Of a stretch of 64,000 bases of DNA, positions 5,951 to 14,536 are shown in pieces. Made by a program: the position numbers and the translations under genes. The DNA comes from Nitrospirota bacterium (GTDB lineage Bacteria > Nitrospirota > Thermodesulfovibrionia > Thermodesulfovibrionales > UBA6898): contig JAJXTV010000003.1 of NCBI GenBank assembly GCA_021783515.1, forward strand, positions 1 to 64,000, read 5' to 3'. Numbering within the stretch: position 1 is the stretch's first letter; the number at the start of each line of letters is the position of its first letter. The notes beneath the pieces are model-generated. The model was not told where the DNA came from. It saw nothing but the letters and a program-made list of their open reading frames with translations, and searched no databases.

Positions 5951-8797
5951 ATGCAGATATCGAGAAGAGTATTCATGAAATACGCCGGAGCACTGGCCGG
6001 AGTGGCGGCATTGGAAAATTCAGGCCTTTTGTCTCTGAAGCGCCTTTCTCCATCTGAGGCCGAGGCCATGCAGACCGCGATGGGCAAGTATGAGGTGAAA
6101 TACACCGCAGACGCCATGTGCCCGGCGGAATGCGGCATGGAGATGTGGGTAAAAGACGGGAAGATCGCGAAGATTTACGGCAACAAGGCTGTGCCTATGA
6201 ATGTCGGCACCGCCTGCGCGAAAGGCGCTTCAGGCCAGCAGTTGGTTTACTCACCTTACAGGCTGAAATACCCGATGATCCGGGTCGGCGCAAGGGGAGA
6301 GGGGAAATTCAAACGGGTGACATGGGATGAGGCCATTGATCACATTGGGAAAAAACTGACGGAGATCAAGAAAAAATACGGCGCTGAGTCGGTCATGATG
6401 GACTGTGGCGATGTGACAGACAGGGACCAGTATTACAGGCTTTTCTTTGCCTACGGCACTCCCAATTGCGTTGAGCATGGCTCATTATGCGATGTCCCGA
6501 GAAGGCATGGCCCCAAGCTGATGGTCGGCGGCAAGAGGTGGGAGCCGGACATTATGAGACCTCAACTCGTAAGGCAGCCCGACGGCTCCCTGCAAAACGA
6601 CTATTCATACAAGACGAAGCTGATCGTGTATAACGGCTGGAACCCCTTTGTCGCAACGAGAATATTCTATGAGCAGAGGGGCACTGTGGGTGCCAAGGTG
6701 GAGAACGGGTGCAAAGTCGTGGTTATCGATCCGTCCTACTCCAATACCGCGACAGCCGCAGATATGTGGCTGGCGCCGAGGGCTGGCACGGACGGCGACC
6801 TCTTCGGCGCGATGCTCAGATACATCCTTGAGAATGACAACCAGAATGACCCCAACAAAAAATATATAGATTGGAGTTTCAAGAAATATTCCACAGGCTG
6901 GGATGAATTCTCCACGGACTTCAAGGCATGGTGGTCAAAGAAAGACCCCATCAACAACCTGAGCTATTTCAGCCTTGACTGGGCAGTGGACAGAACAGGC
7001 CTTTCAAAGGCGCAAATTGAGGAACTTTCCCATATGTTCGGCATCACCAAACCCGCGGCCCTTGTCTGGGGCATGCAGTCGCCGGGACACCATTACAACG
7101 GCTACTGCGCCTCGATCCTCGGCGTAGCCCTGAACGTCATAACCGGGAACTTCGACGCCCCCGGCGGGGTCATAGACTGCGAACTCGTAAAGTCGGACAA
7201 GGGCGGCTCAGCAACCGGCAAACAGTTCAAGACAAAGAAGGTCAAAAGAATGATAGACGGAAAAGAGGTCGAAGGAGAAGTAGAGCACCTGCACAAAGAC
7301 CTCTTCGGCAGCAAATATCCCGCGTCCTGGGACGACGTGGTGGCCGACTATCCTGACGCGATGGATCACGGCATCGATCTCAAGTATGGACCGTTCAGGG
7401 GGCATAAATACCCCATGAAGGGCTTTATTTTGAGAACGGGAAACGCCGTCGTTACCGGAAGCGCTCCCTGGAGATGGCAGGAGGCGTTGACGGCAAAGGA
7501 CAAGGCCGGCAATTACAACCTCGAACTCATGGTGTTCATCGACACCCTGAACCTCGAAAGCGCTCTTTACGCGGACGTGATCCTGCCGGAGGCAAGCTAC
7601 GCCGAGAGGCAGAGCCTGAGCGATATCTATCCGTCTCATCAGGTTATCTACAATAGGGATGCGGTCATTAAGCCCCTCCACGAATCCAAGAAGCCCACCG
7701 ACATCATGAATCTGCTCGCAAAGAAGCTCAGCGAGCTGGGCGACGCGGACATCAAAGGCGCCGACTTCTGGGAAAAGTACAAGACCGAGGAGGATTTCGT
7801 CAACGAGATGCTCGCGCCGGCGCCGGGCAGGGTCAACGTGGGGACGCCTCTTCCGTATCCGAAATACCCGGAAGGCTATAAGCTCATCGGCACGCCTGAA
7901 TCGCTTGAGAAAGGCGAGGTCAGCATCGACAACGAAAAGAAAGTCGTAAAGGGCAAACCTGTCACCGTGGAATGGCTCAGGAACAACCACGGCGTGGCCA
8001 TATGGCCCATGAGTTGGCAGAGATACAAGAAACACAATGCCGACGAACCGAACAAGGCGTTCCCGAACACCTCCACTAAGCTCATCGAGTTCAGGTTCGA
8101 CTGGACCGACGGCGGGAAGCGGTACGGCGGCTACAAGTCCCACAACGAAAAGATCGAGAAGGCGGGAGGAGACGTGCCCTTGGGGCTCAAGGAGATAGGC
8201 TTTGATAAATTTCCTGCATCCTTCTATTGGTTCGAAACAAAGTGGAACCCGCATACGAATCCCGCGTATAAAAAATACGCTAAGGATTATCCGTTCCAGC
8301 TTATCTGCGGACGCGTGCACCATTCCATGAGCGGCACACAGATGGTCCCCTGGCTCGGGGAGATCAAGGCGGAGGGCACCTGGCAGCCCATGAACAAGGA
8401 GTTCGAGGCGGACGTCCCCGAGGCGATGCCGACGGGCGATGAGCCGATGAAATCCCTGAAGATGAAGTTCAAGCCGAATTCCTATTCGGTCGGCACCATC
8501 TGGATGAACGCCGACGACGCCAAAAGAATGGGCATTAAAAACGGTGATATGGTAGTGGTCGAGAACCCCCTCGGCAAGTCCACGAAGGGCAAGGTGTTCG
8601 CCTCGGGCGGGATGCGGCCCGGAGTCATTAAGATAGGGTTTGCCACGGGCGGCAGGTTCAGTCCCGGAATGGGGCCTGCATACAAGAGCAGAGAATACAC
8701 GCCGAGCCACAGCGACCTTGTTGACCCGTCTGTGTTGAGTCCGATCATGGGCTTCCCCGGATACGCCGACATGATCGTAAAGATCAAGAAAGCATAG
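5951..8797 (+). CDS. Tat-exported molybdopterin oxidoreductase catalytic subunit (DMSO reductase family, Psr/Ttr/Arr-like)
   Basis: 948 residues. The N-terminus has a Tat signal (SRRVFMK then a hydrophobic stretch), so it acts outside the cytoplasm. The cluster-binding region is D54-x2-C57-x3-C61-x27-C89: spacing is that of the usual C-x2-C-x3-C-x27-C site, but the first Cys is Asp. EHGSLCDVPRRHG (C180) is the likely Mo-binding cysteine, as in the NapA/PsrA/ArrA branch. The C-terminal molydop-binding domain includes ICGRVHHSMSG. The length lies between ArrA (~850) and TtrA (~1020). The substrate is not deducible: polysulfide, thiosulfate, tetrathionate, selenate, arsenate/arsenite or antimonate are all possible. 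Linkage to an AioXSR-like sensor set and ArsR/ACR3 genes favours a metalloid oxyanion (inference). It is followed by tatA and a TorD chaperone. Confidence 0.9.
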   Translation: MQISRRVFMKYAGALAGVAALENSGLLSLKRLSPSEAEAMQTAMGKYEVKYTADAMCPAECGMEMWVKDGKIAKIYGNKAVPMNVGTACAKGASGQQLVYSPYRLKYPMIRVGARGEGKFKRVTWDEAIDHIGKKLTEIKKKYGAESVMMDCGDVTDRDQYYRLFFAYGTPNCVEHGSLCDVPRRHGPKLMVGGKRWEPDIMRPQLVRQPDGSLQNDYSYKTKLIVYNGWNPFVATRIFYEQRGTVGAKVENGCKVVVIDPSYSNTATAADMWLAPRAGTDGDLFGAMLRYILENDNQNDPNKKYIDWSFKKYSTGWDEFSTDFKAWWSKKDPINNLSYFSLDWAVDRTGLSKAQIEELSHMFGITKPAALVWGMQSPGHHYNGYCASILGVALNVITGNFDAPGGVIDCELVKSDKGGSATGKQFKTKKVKRMIDGKEVEGEVEHLHKDLFGSKYPASWDDVVADYPDAMDHGIDLKYGPFRGHKYPMKGFILRTGNAVVTGSAPWRWQEALTAKDKAGNYNLELMVFIDTLNLESALYADVILPEASYAERQSLSDIYPSHQVIYNRDAVIKPLHESKKPTDIMNLLAKKLSELGDADIKGADFWEKYKTEEDFVNEMLAPAPGRVNVGTPLPYPKYPEGYKLIGTPESLEKGEVSIDNEKKVVKGKPVTVEWLRNNHGVAIWPMSWQRYKKHNADEPNKAFPNTSTKLIEFRFDWTDGGKRYGGYKSHNEKIEKAGGDVPLGLKEIGFDKFPASFYWFETKWNPHTNPAYKKYAKDYPFQLICGRVHHSMSGTQMVPWLGEIKAEGTWQPMNKEFEADVPEAMPTGDEPMKSLKMKFKPNSYSVGTIWMNADDAKRMGIKNGDMVVVENPLGKSTKGKVFASGGMRPGVIKIGFATGGRFSPGMGPAYKSREYTPSHSDLVDPSVLSPIMGFPGYADMIVKIKKA

Positions 8798-8823
8798 CCC
8801 GGCAATTCCGGCAATTACAGAAT

Positions 8824-8859
8824 GAAGTGGGGCAGTCTCTGCTTTCCCTGCCCCACTTC
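8824..8859 (+). terminator. strong hairpin after the molybdoenzyme gene
   Basis: GAAGTGGGGCAG (8824-8835) pairs perfectly with CTGCCCCACTTC (8848-8859) around a 12-nt loop. There is no T tract. It may be an mRNA-stabilising or partial terminator element that sets higher expression of the two enzyme genes than of the downstream maturation genes. Confidence 0.55.
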
Positions 8860-9015
8860 AAGATGCTCCTCCTCTGGTAAAAGGAGATCGTTTCTTAATG
8901 TTCAGAATTCAGAATTATGAGAAGGCGCTAACGTCAAGTTTGGGGCGCTGATTAGCAAGGCAACGATGATTATCAATATTGAATCGCCATTGAGTCGATT
9001 CGGAAAGAGGTGGAT

Positions 9016-9177
9016 ATGTTCGGACTGGGATTGCCGGAGATCGTGATTATATTGTCAGTTGTATTGCTCATCTTTGGCCCGAAGCAGCTTCCGCAACTCG
9101 GCAGAAGTCTGGGTGAGGCGATTTCAGGGTTCAAAAAGTCGTTGACATCCGAAAGCGACGAACTGGTGAAGAAATGA
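9016..9177 (+). CDS. tatA: Sec-independent translocase subunit TatA/TatE
   Basis: A 53-residue protein: MFGLGLPEIVIIL, one membrane helix, the conserved FGPKQLPQLGRSLGEAISGFKK hinge and amphipathic helix (quoted in part: FGPKQLPQLGRSLG), and a short charged tail. This is the pore-forming component of the twin-arginine export system. RBS AGAGG precedes the ATG. Placed between the Tat-dependent enzyme and its chaperone, it probably supplies a dedicated or extra TatA; TatC is not in this window. Confidence 0.9.
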   Translation: MFGLGLPEIVIILSVVLLIFGPKQLPQLGRSLGEAISGFKKSLTSESDELVKK

Positions 9178-9238
9178 ATCGCCACTCTTGGAAGCGGTAA
9201 GGGAATAATAAGTTATGGGATATAATGGAGGATTATAA

Positions 9239-9844
9239 GTGATAGACGAACTCAGGGAAGAACTTTCTTTGTTTAATCTTCTGAGGCAGGTGTTTTTGAA
9301 GGAGCCGACGAGAGAGTTTATCGAAGACATCTCGAAAGTTGATTTACCCCCGGAGGCCGATGACGAGATATCCTACGGCCTGAAACTGATGCTCGATGCG
9401 GTCCGCAGGAACAGCCATAGGCTGGGCGAGTGGACCGAAGAGCTTGCTATCGAATATGCGCGTCTTTTCGTGGGACCGAAAAACCCTCCTGCAATACCCT
9501 ACGCATCCTTCTATCTTTCCGAATCCCGTTCGCTCATGACGGATGAGACCATAGACGTGAGGAAAAGATACCTCGATGCGGGCATGGCGGTCAAAGAATT
9601 ATACAGTATTCCCGATGATCATATCGGAATAGAGCTGGAATTCATCTACGACCTTACCAGGAGGATGATAGAGCTATTCGAAAAGGGAGAGCGCGAAGAG
9701 GCGTCCCGGCTTTTCGAGATCAGGGGCGATTTTATAAGGGGACATATGGCATTGTGGGTTCCCTTTTTTGTTGAAAAAGTCATAGAGGCGTCCGGGGATG
9801 ATTTTTACAAAGGCGCTTCATACATATTGAAAGGTTGTATCTGA
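9239..9844 (+). CDS. TorD/DmsD-family molybdoenzyme chaperone
   Basis: 201 residues, mostly alpha-helical. It holds the family features EYARLFVGP and PYASFYLSESRSLM (the ExxxLF and PY-S-Y signatures) and IELEFIYDL. These proteins bind the Tat signal of a molybdoenzyme and hold export back until the cofactor is inserted. The start is GTG at 9239 with GGAGG about 8 nt upstream. The likely client is the catalytic subunit encoded at 5951-8797. Eight bases separate it from the FmdE-like gene. Confidence 0.88.
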   Translation: MIDELREELSLFNLLRQVFLKEPTREFIEDISKVDLPPEADDEISYGLKLMLDAVRRNSHRLGEWTEELAIEYARLFVGPKNPPAIPYASFYLSESRSLMTDETIDVRKRYLDAGMAVKELYSIPDDHIGIELEFIYDLTRRMIELFEKGEREEASRLFEIRGDFIRGHMALWVPFFVEKVIEASGDDFYKGASYILKGCI

Positions 9845-9851
9845 AGGAGAC

Positions 9852-10457
9852 ATGACGAACCTATTTGACTTTGAGCAACTCCTCAATGAGTCCTCACGAA
9901 TTCACGGCCATCTCTGCCCAGGCCAGGTGCTCGGCATCAAAATGTCGATACTTGGGCTGCGCGAGGCAGAAATTAGAGATCCCAAAGGGAAAGACCGTAA
10001 GAGTATTATCGTCTTTGTCGAGATGGACCGTTGCGCAACCGATGCGGTCCAGTCGGTCACCGGCTGCAGCCTCGGCCACAGGACAATGAAGTTCATGGAC
10101 TACGGCAAGATGGCAGCAACATTTCTGAACCTTAAGACAGGAAGAGCGGTTCGGGTTATCGCGAGAGATGATTCACGACAGAAGGCCAAGGCGTATTTTC
10201 CTGAGATCGAAAACAAATATGAGGCCCAGCTTGAGGCGTACAAGATTATGCCTGATAACGAGCTTTTTGATGTGATGGAGGTGCAGGTGAAGGTCAACCC
10301 GGAAGACATGCCCGGAAGGCCGTTGCGAAGGGTCAAGTGCGATTCCTGTGGTGAGTACGTACAGGACATGAGGGAGGTCGAAATTGACGGAAAAATCCTC
10401 TGCAGGCCCTGTGCAGATACCGGCTATTATTTACCTGTCGGGCAGGATATTTTTTGA
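9852..10457 (+). CDS. FmdE-domain protein with C-terminal zinc finger
   Basis: 201 residues. The N-terminal FmdE domain (about 1-140) has HGHLCPGQVLGIKMS and CATDAVQSVTGCSLGHR, the conserved metal/cofactor-site residues of the family first seen in formylmethanofuran dehydrogenase operons. The C-terminal part has CDSCGEYV...CRPC, a zinc-ribbon pair. FmdE proteins commonly sit with Mo or W enzymes, yet their biochemical role is not settled; a part in molybdopterin enzyme maturation fits this operon. RBS GAAGGAG precedes the ATG. Confidence 0.85.
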   Translation: MTNLFDFEQLLNESSRIHGHLCPGQVLGIKMSILGLREAEIRDPKGKDRKSIIVFVEMDRCATDAVQSVTGCSLGHRTMKFMDYGKMAATFLNLKTGRAVRVIARDDSRQKAKAYFPEIENKYEAQLEAYKIMPDNELFDVMEVQVKVNPEDMPGRPLRRVKCDSCGEYVQDMREVEIDGKILCRPCADTGYYLPVGQDIF

Positions 10458-10498
10458 TCCGCGTTATGCAGCTATTCCATAACGGATGAAAGGCGATC

Positions 10499-10828
10499 AT
10501 GAAGATTAAATCAAAGCTCTGGATCGAGGTTGACGGAAAGCCGGTCTTCGGCAGAGGCCGCAGGTTTCTGCTTGAGGCTATTGACAGGAACGGCTCCATC
10601 AACCAGGCCGCAAAGGAGATCAACATCTCCTACCGGAAGGCCTGGGGATACATCAAGGCCATGGAAGAAAGGCTTGGATTCAGGCTTATTGAACGGCAGA
10701 CCGGCGGCAGAAACGGCGGCGGGGCGATCATTACGGATGACGCAAGAGCCTTCTTGAAGAAATACGAGTTACTTGAAAAAGGAATACAGGAGCTTGTTGA
10801 TGAGAGATTCAGGGATACCTTCAGATAA
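10499..10828 (+). CDS. ModE-type HTH regulator (DNA-binding domain only)
   Basis: 109 residues matching the N-terminal winged-helix of ModE: GRGRRFLLEAIDRNGSINQA, then YRKAWGYIKAMEERLGF (recognition helix) and the RQTGGRNGGGA loop. The molybdate-binding MOP domains of full-length ModE are missing, so any molybdate sensing would need another partner. It overlaps the permease start by 29 bp and probably regulates molybdate uptake or this operon (inference). Confidence 0.88.
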   Translation: MKIKSKLWIEVDGKPVFGRGRRFLLEAIDRNGSINQAAKEINISYRKAWGYIKAMEERLGFRLIERQTGGRNGGGAIITDDARAFLKKYELLEKGIQELVDERFRDTFR

Positions 10829-11933
10829 TTTTAGAAAGCTCGCATGGGACATTTCAGGCGCCTTTGGCGACATTGGCGTCCTGCTTCCTATAGCTATTGC
10901 ACTGATTGTTAAAAACGGCTTTAATCCCACAGCGCTTTTCTTGATGGCAGGGCTTTTTTATATAATATCCGCTTATTATTTCAGGATCACAATGCCTGTC
11001 CAGCCGCTCAAGGCAATGTCCGCCATAGCAATAGCATCAGGATTGAATTTTGAGGTGATTAATGCTGCAGGTATAGCTATGGGTATCATTCTTATTCTCA
11101 TTTCGTTGACCGGCCTGAGTGTGAAACTCGGGAGTTTTTTCCCTGTGTCAGTAATACGGGGTATACAGCTTGGTTTGGGGATGATGCTTGTCAGATCGGC
11201 TTCAGGTCTTATAAGAGCAGACATCCTGATCGCGGTCGTTGCAGGGCTACTCCTTATGGCAAATATTGTGCTGATAAGGAAAATACCGCCGCTCATCCCT
11301 ATCTTAATACTCGGGGCAGTATTCTCGATAAAAGGGCTTACCTCTCTTGCAATCGGACCAGTGGCATTAAGCCCGGCATTGCCTGATGCAGACAGCCTTT
11401 GGAGGGGCTTTACTCTTCTTGTTCTTCCCCAGATTGCGCTGACTTTTGGCAATGCTATAGTCGCAACAGAGGCAACCGGCAAATTGCTTTACGGACAAAA
11501 AGCAGAGCGACTTAGCCTTCAGAGCGTTCCCTTGAGCATGGGTTTTGCTAATATCACGTCGGGGTTTTTCGGAGGCGCTCCTATGTGTCATGGATGCGGG
11601 GGACTGACAGCACACAGCAAATTTGGTGCAACAAGCGAGAGATCAGGCTATATAATAGGCGGCCTACTGATCGTCCTCGCCCTTCTATTTGGTAGGTCAG
11701 CCCTATCCATTATTTCGGCCTTCCCTTTGGGGATTTTGGGTGTTCTGCTATGTTATGTTGGAATACAACATTCGCTGTTTATAAGGGACATTATCGCCGA
11801 TAAGAAAGCTGTGTTTGTTGCATTAACAGTTGCTGTTTCAGGATTTTTGACAAATAACCTTACCGCCGGTTTTGTCCTCGGATTAGGGGTTCATTATAGC
11901 TTCTCGATGATGAAAAATACTTTGAGAGTTTAG
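10800..11933 (+). CDS. MOT1/SulP-like molybdate (or sulfate) permease
   Basis: 377 residues with about 10-11 membrane helices. The motifs WDISGAFGDIGVLLPIAIAL near the N-terminus (quoted GDIGVLLPIAIAL) and ITMPVQPLKAMSAIAIASG are hallmarks of the MOT1 branch of the SulP superfamily, which includes eukaryotic and bacterial high-affinity molybdate transporters. The start at 10800 was chosen because AGGAG lies 8 nt upstream; a longer frame begins 27 bp earlier. The overlap with a ModE-like gene and neighbouring Moco genes supports molybdate rather than sulfate. Confidence 0.88.
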   Translation: MRDSGIPSDNFRKLAWDISGAFGDIGVLLPIAIALIVKNGFNPTALFLMAGLFYIISAYYFRITMPVQPLKAMSAIAIASGLNFEVINAAGIAMGIILILISLTGLSVKLGSFFPVSVIRGIQLGLGMMLVRSASGLIRADILIAVVAGLLLMANIVLIRKIPPLIPILILGAVFSIKGLTSLAIGPVALSPALPDADSLWRGFTLLVLPQIALTFGNAIVATEATGKLLYGQKAERLSLQSVPLSMGFANITSGFFGGAPMCHGCGGLTAHSKFGATSERSGYIIGGLLIVLALLFGRSALSIISAFPLGILGVLLCYVGIQHSLFIRDIIADKKAVFVALTVAVSGFLTNNLTAGFVLGLGVHYSFSMMKNTLRV

Positions 11934-11941
11934 GAGGTTTT

Positions 11942-13012
11942 ATGTGCGATATTCAAAGGCCTGATACAAAAGACAGGTTAGACGGAAAGACAATTCCGGT
12001 AAAAGAAGCCATAGGCACTGTACTTGCCCATGACATAACAGAGATACGTCCTGGAGAGTTTAAAGGCAGGGCATTTAGGAAAGGGCATATCGTCAGGCAG
12101 GAAGATGTCTGCCACCTCCAGAGGCTTGGCAAGGAACATCTCTTTGTTCTTAATATCGCAGAAGATGAGATGCACGAAGACGACGCAGCGCATGCCCTTG
12201 CAAATGCCCTTATGGGCGAGGGAGTGAAGATAAAGGGAGAGCCAAAGGAAGGCAAGATAAATATCGTCGCAGAGAAGGACGGGCTGCTCAAGATCAATAA
12301 AGAGGCGCTTCTGGCCTTCAATGTGCTTGGCGATGTAATGTGCGCGACGCTTCACAGCAACACGGTCGTGAAACAGGGCCGGACAGTTGCTGCAACAAGG
12401 GCAATCCCTCTGATCGTCAAAAAAGACATTGTGCAGGCTGCGGTGAAGATAGGAGAGCAAGCAGGAAAGATCATTCAGGTTAAAGAGATCAAAAAGCCAA
12501 AGGCCGGTGTGGTCATCACCGGCAATGAAGTCTACTATGGAAGGATTAAGGACGCCTTCGCGCCGGTCATTACGAAGAAGATCGAGGAATTCGGCGGAGA
12601 GCTTGTGGGCGTCTATTATGCGCCGGATGATAAAGGGTTTATCGTGGACAGGCTCCGGGAGTTGTTGAATGCCGGAGCCGACCTCCTCATCACCACGGGC
12701 GGCATGTCGGTGGACCCTGATGACGTAACACGGTTCGCGATCCGGGAACTGGGCGCGGACGGCATCACCTACGGTTCGGCGGTTCTTCCCGGCGCGATGT
12801 TCCTTGTTGCCTATCTCGGTGATATCCCTATTCTCGGTATTCCGGCCTGTGGCATGTATGCAAAAACGACTATTTTTGACCTGATCCTTCCGAGGGTTCT
12901 TGCCGGTGAGAAAGTGGGCCGAAAAGAGCTCTCAGAACTCGGTCACGGCGGGCTTTGCATGAAATGTGATGAGTGCAGATATCCGGTCTGTCCCTTCGGG
13001 AAACGGGGATAG
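11942..13012 (+). CDS. MoeA/MogA-like molybdopterin-binding protein with Cys-rich tail
   Basis: 356 residues. The C-terminal half (about 170-335) is a MoCF_biosynth (MoaB/Mog) domain with GVVITGNEVYYG and LLITTGGMSVDPDDVTR, the molybdopterin-binding signatures. The N-terminal half resembles the shortened MoeA-like form rather than full MoeA. Its likely role is adenylyl-molybdopterin processing or metal insertion. The end is unusual: LCMKCDECRYPVCPFGK, five cysteines in a probable metal-binding tail. The same CRYPxCPFGK motif recurs in a separate 18-codon ORF at 15208-15264. RBS AGGAGG. Confidence 0.85.
   Translation: MCDIQRPDTKDRLDGKTIPVKEAIGTVLAHDITEIRPGEFKGRAFRKGHIVRQEDVCHLQRLGKEHLFVLNIAEDEMHEDDAAHALANALMGEGVKIKGEPKEGKINIVAEKDGLLKINKEALLAFNVLGDVMCATLHSNTVVKQGRTVAATRAIPLIVKKDIVQAAVKIGEQAGKIIQVKEIKKPKAGVVITGNEVYYGRIKDAFAPVITKKIEEFGGELVGVYYAPDDKGFIVDRLRELLNAGADLLITTGGMSVDPDDVTRFAIRELGADGITYGSAVLPGAMFLVAYLGDIPILGIPACGMYAKTTIFDLILPRVLAGEKVGRKELSELGHGGLCMKCDECRYPVCPFGKRG
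12974..13002 (+). repeat. 29-bp direct repeat, copy 1
   Basis: A 29-nt stretch encoding CRYPVCPFGK at the 3' end of the MoeA-like gene matches 15229-15257 at 27 of 29 positions. Together the two copies bracket the mobB-moaA and moaD-moaE genes. Confidence 0.8.
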
Positions 13013-14524
13013 GTGTATTCCTGGACGTCCATGAACATGGTATCTTTTGTCGCCGCTGGTTCAAATAGCGGAAAGACTACGCTCATAGAAAAGCTTATTC
13101 CTCTGCTGAAGGTTCGTGGCCTCACTGTCGCCGTAGTGAAGCATGCATCGAAAGGGTTTGATCCTGAACAACCAGGCAAGGATTCATGGCGTTTCCGTGA
13201 AGCGGGTGCTGACACGGTGGCGGTGGTCGGTCCGGACGGGACGGTTGTCATGCGGCGAGGAGAGCGTGACATGGTTGTGGCGGATCTCGGCAATATCCTC
13301 GGTACGTACGATGTCGTGCTCCGCGAGGGGTTCAAGAACGCCGGAGGCGACCGAATAGAGGTTTTCCGGGCGGGCGTTTCGGGATCCAGGCCCCTCTGTC
13401 TTGATGACCCGTCATATATCGCCCTCGTCAGCGACAGGAAGTTGGATGTTGCCCTGCAGCAGTTCAACCTGAATGACGCGGAGAGCATTGCCGCGTTTAT
13501 CGTGGAGAAGACGAACATGACTTTGTCGAACCGTAGCACGGAAACGCTGAAAGACTCCTTCAACCGGCAGATCGACTATCTTCGTATATCCATTACGGAC
13601 TCATGCAATCTGAAGTGCATCTATTGCATGCCTGAAAAGGGCTTGAAGCGGTTCGATCAATCAGATATCCTGACCACCGATGAGATCATCGGGATCGTGC
13701 GCATTGCGGCCAAATACGGCGTGAAAAAAGTCCGATTGACCGGTGGCGAACCACTGCTGCGGAAAGATATCATTCCGCTCATTTCGGGGATCAAGAGCAT
13801 GGGGATCAGAGACCTGAGTATTACTACGAACGGCCAGCGGTTAGCTGAAATGGCGCAGCAGCTAAAAAGGGCCGGTCTCGACAGGGTGAATATCAGCCTT
13901 GATACGCTGATCGCCGACCGGTACCGGAAGATCACCAGAGGCGGCGAGATCGACCGGGTATGGGAAGGAGTACGGGAGTCCGAACGGGCTGGGCTATCGC
14001 CGGTAAAAATCAATATGGTGCCTGTGCGCGGGATCAATGACGATGAGGTATCCCGCTTCGCGGCACTGACGATGTACAAAGATATTCACGTGCGATTTAT
14101 TGAGTTCATGCCCATTGGAAACCGTGAAACGTGGAAGCCCGATGCATATCTGGGCAAGGACGAGATCATGGCCCGTGCGGCATCTACGGGAAAGCTGGTC
14201 CTACTGCCATTCAAAGGCGGCGGTCCTTCACGAAATTACCGGATAGAGGGCGCGCCGGGCATGATCGGCTTCATCAGCGCAATAAGCGACTGCTTTTGCG
14301 GTTCCTGCAACAGGCTGCGCCTCACGGCTGTCGGCAAGTTCAGACCCTGCCTTTTTTCGGAAATAACAGTGGACATCAAAACGCCTCTCAGGAACGGCGC
14401 GGCCGATGAAGAACTCGAAGCTCTTTATCGAGACGCCGTACTGTCCAAACCCGCCCGGCATGCACTCCAGGAACGCGCTTTATTCGCTCCCTCGTTGTCT
14501 CCCATGTCGCAGATCGGAGGATAG
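13013..14524 (+). CDS. moaA: MobB-MoaA fusion (GTP-binding Moco adaptor plus GTP 3',8-cyclase)
   Basis: 503 residues in two modules. Residues ~8-165 form a MobB GTPase: P-loop AAGSNSGKTTLIEKL and the KHASKGFDPE region; MobB helps convert Mo-molybdopterin to the guanine dinucleotide form. Residues ~175-503 form MoaA, a radical-SAM enzyme that makes the first pterin intermediate: SAM cluster CNLKCIYC, LTGGEPLLR, second cluster CFCGSCNRLRL...C, and the essential C-terminal Gly-Gly (IGG end). The fusion joins the first and last steps of Moco synthesis. The start is GTG at 13013, one base after the previous stop; ATG 13031 is an alternative. moaC is not in the window. Confidence 0.92.
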   Translation: MYSWTSMNMVSFVAAGSNSGKTTLIEKLIPLLKVRGLTVAVVKHASKGFDPEQPGKDSWRFREAGADTVAVVGPDGTVVMRRGERDMVVADLGNILGTYDVVLREGFKNAGGDRIEVFRAGVSGSRPLCLDDPSYIALVSDRKLDVALQQFNLNDAESIAAFIVEKTNMTLSNRSTETLKDSFNRQIDYLRISITDSCNLKCIYCMPEKGLKRFDQSDILTTDEIIGIVRIAAKYGVKKVRLTGGEPLLRKDIIPLISGIKSMGIRDLSITTNGQRLAEMAQQLKRAGLDRVNISLDTLIADRYRKITRGGEIDRVWEGVRESERAGLSPVKINMVPVRGINDDEVSRFAALTMYKDIHVRFIEFMPIGNRETWKPDAYLGKDEIMARAASTGKLVLLPFKGGGPSRNYRIEGAPGMIGFISAISDCFCGSCNRLRLTAVGKFRPCLFSEITVDIKTPLRNGAADEELEALYRDAVLSKPARHALQERALFAPSLSPMSQIGG

Positions 14525-14536
14525 GGCTGAAAGATC

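Noticed and set aside
7208-8710. Long minus-strand open frame (500 codons) inside the molybdoenzyme gene
   Set aside because: It is antisense to a clear molybdopterin enzyme, has Arg/His-rich shadow composition and no domain.
8861-9015. 17-codon ORF (MFRIQNYEK...) before tatA
   Set aside because: Too short, no overlap or coupling, and it contains a simple TTCAGAAT repeat.
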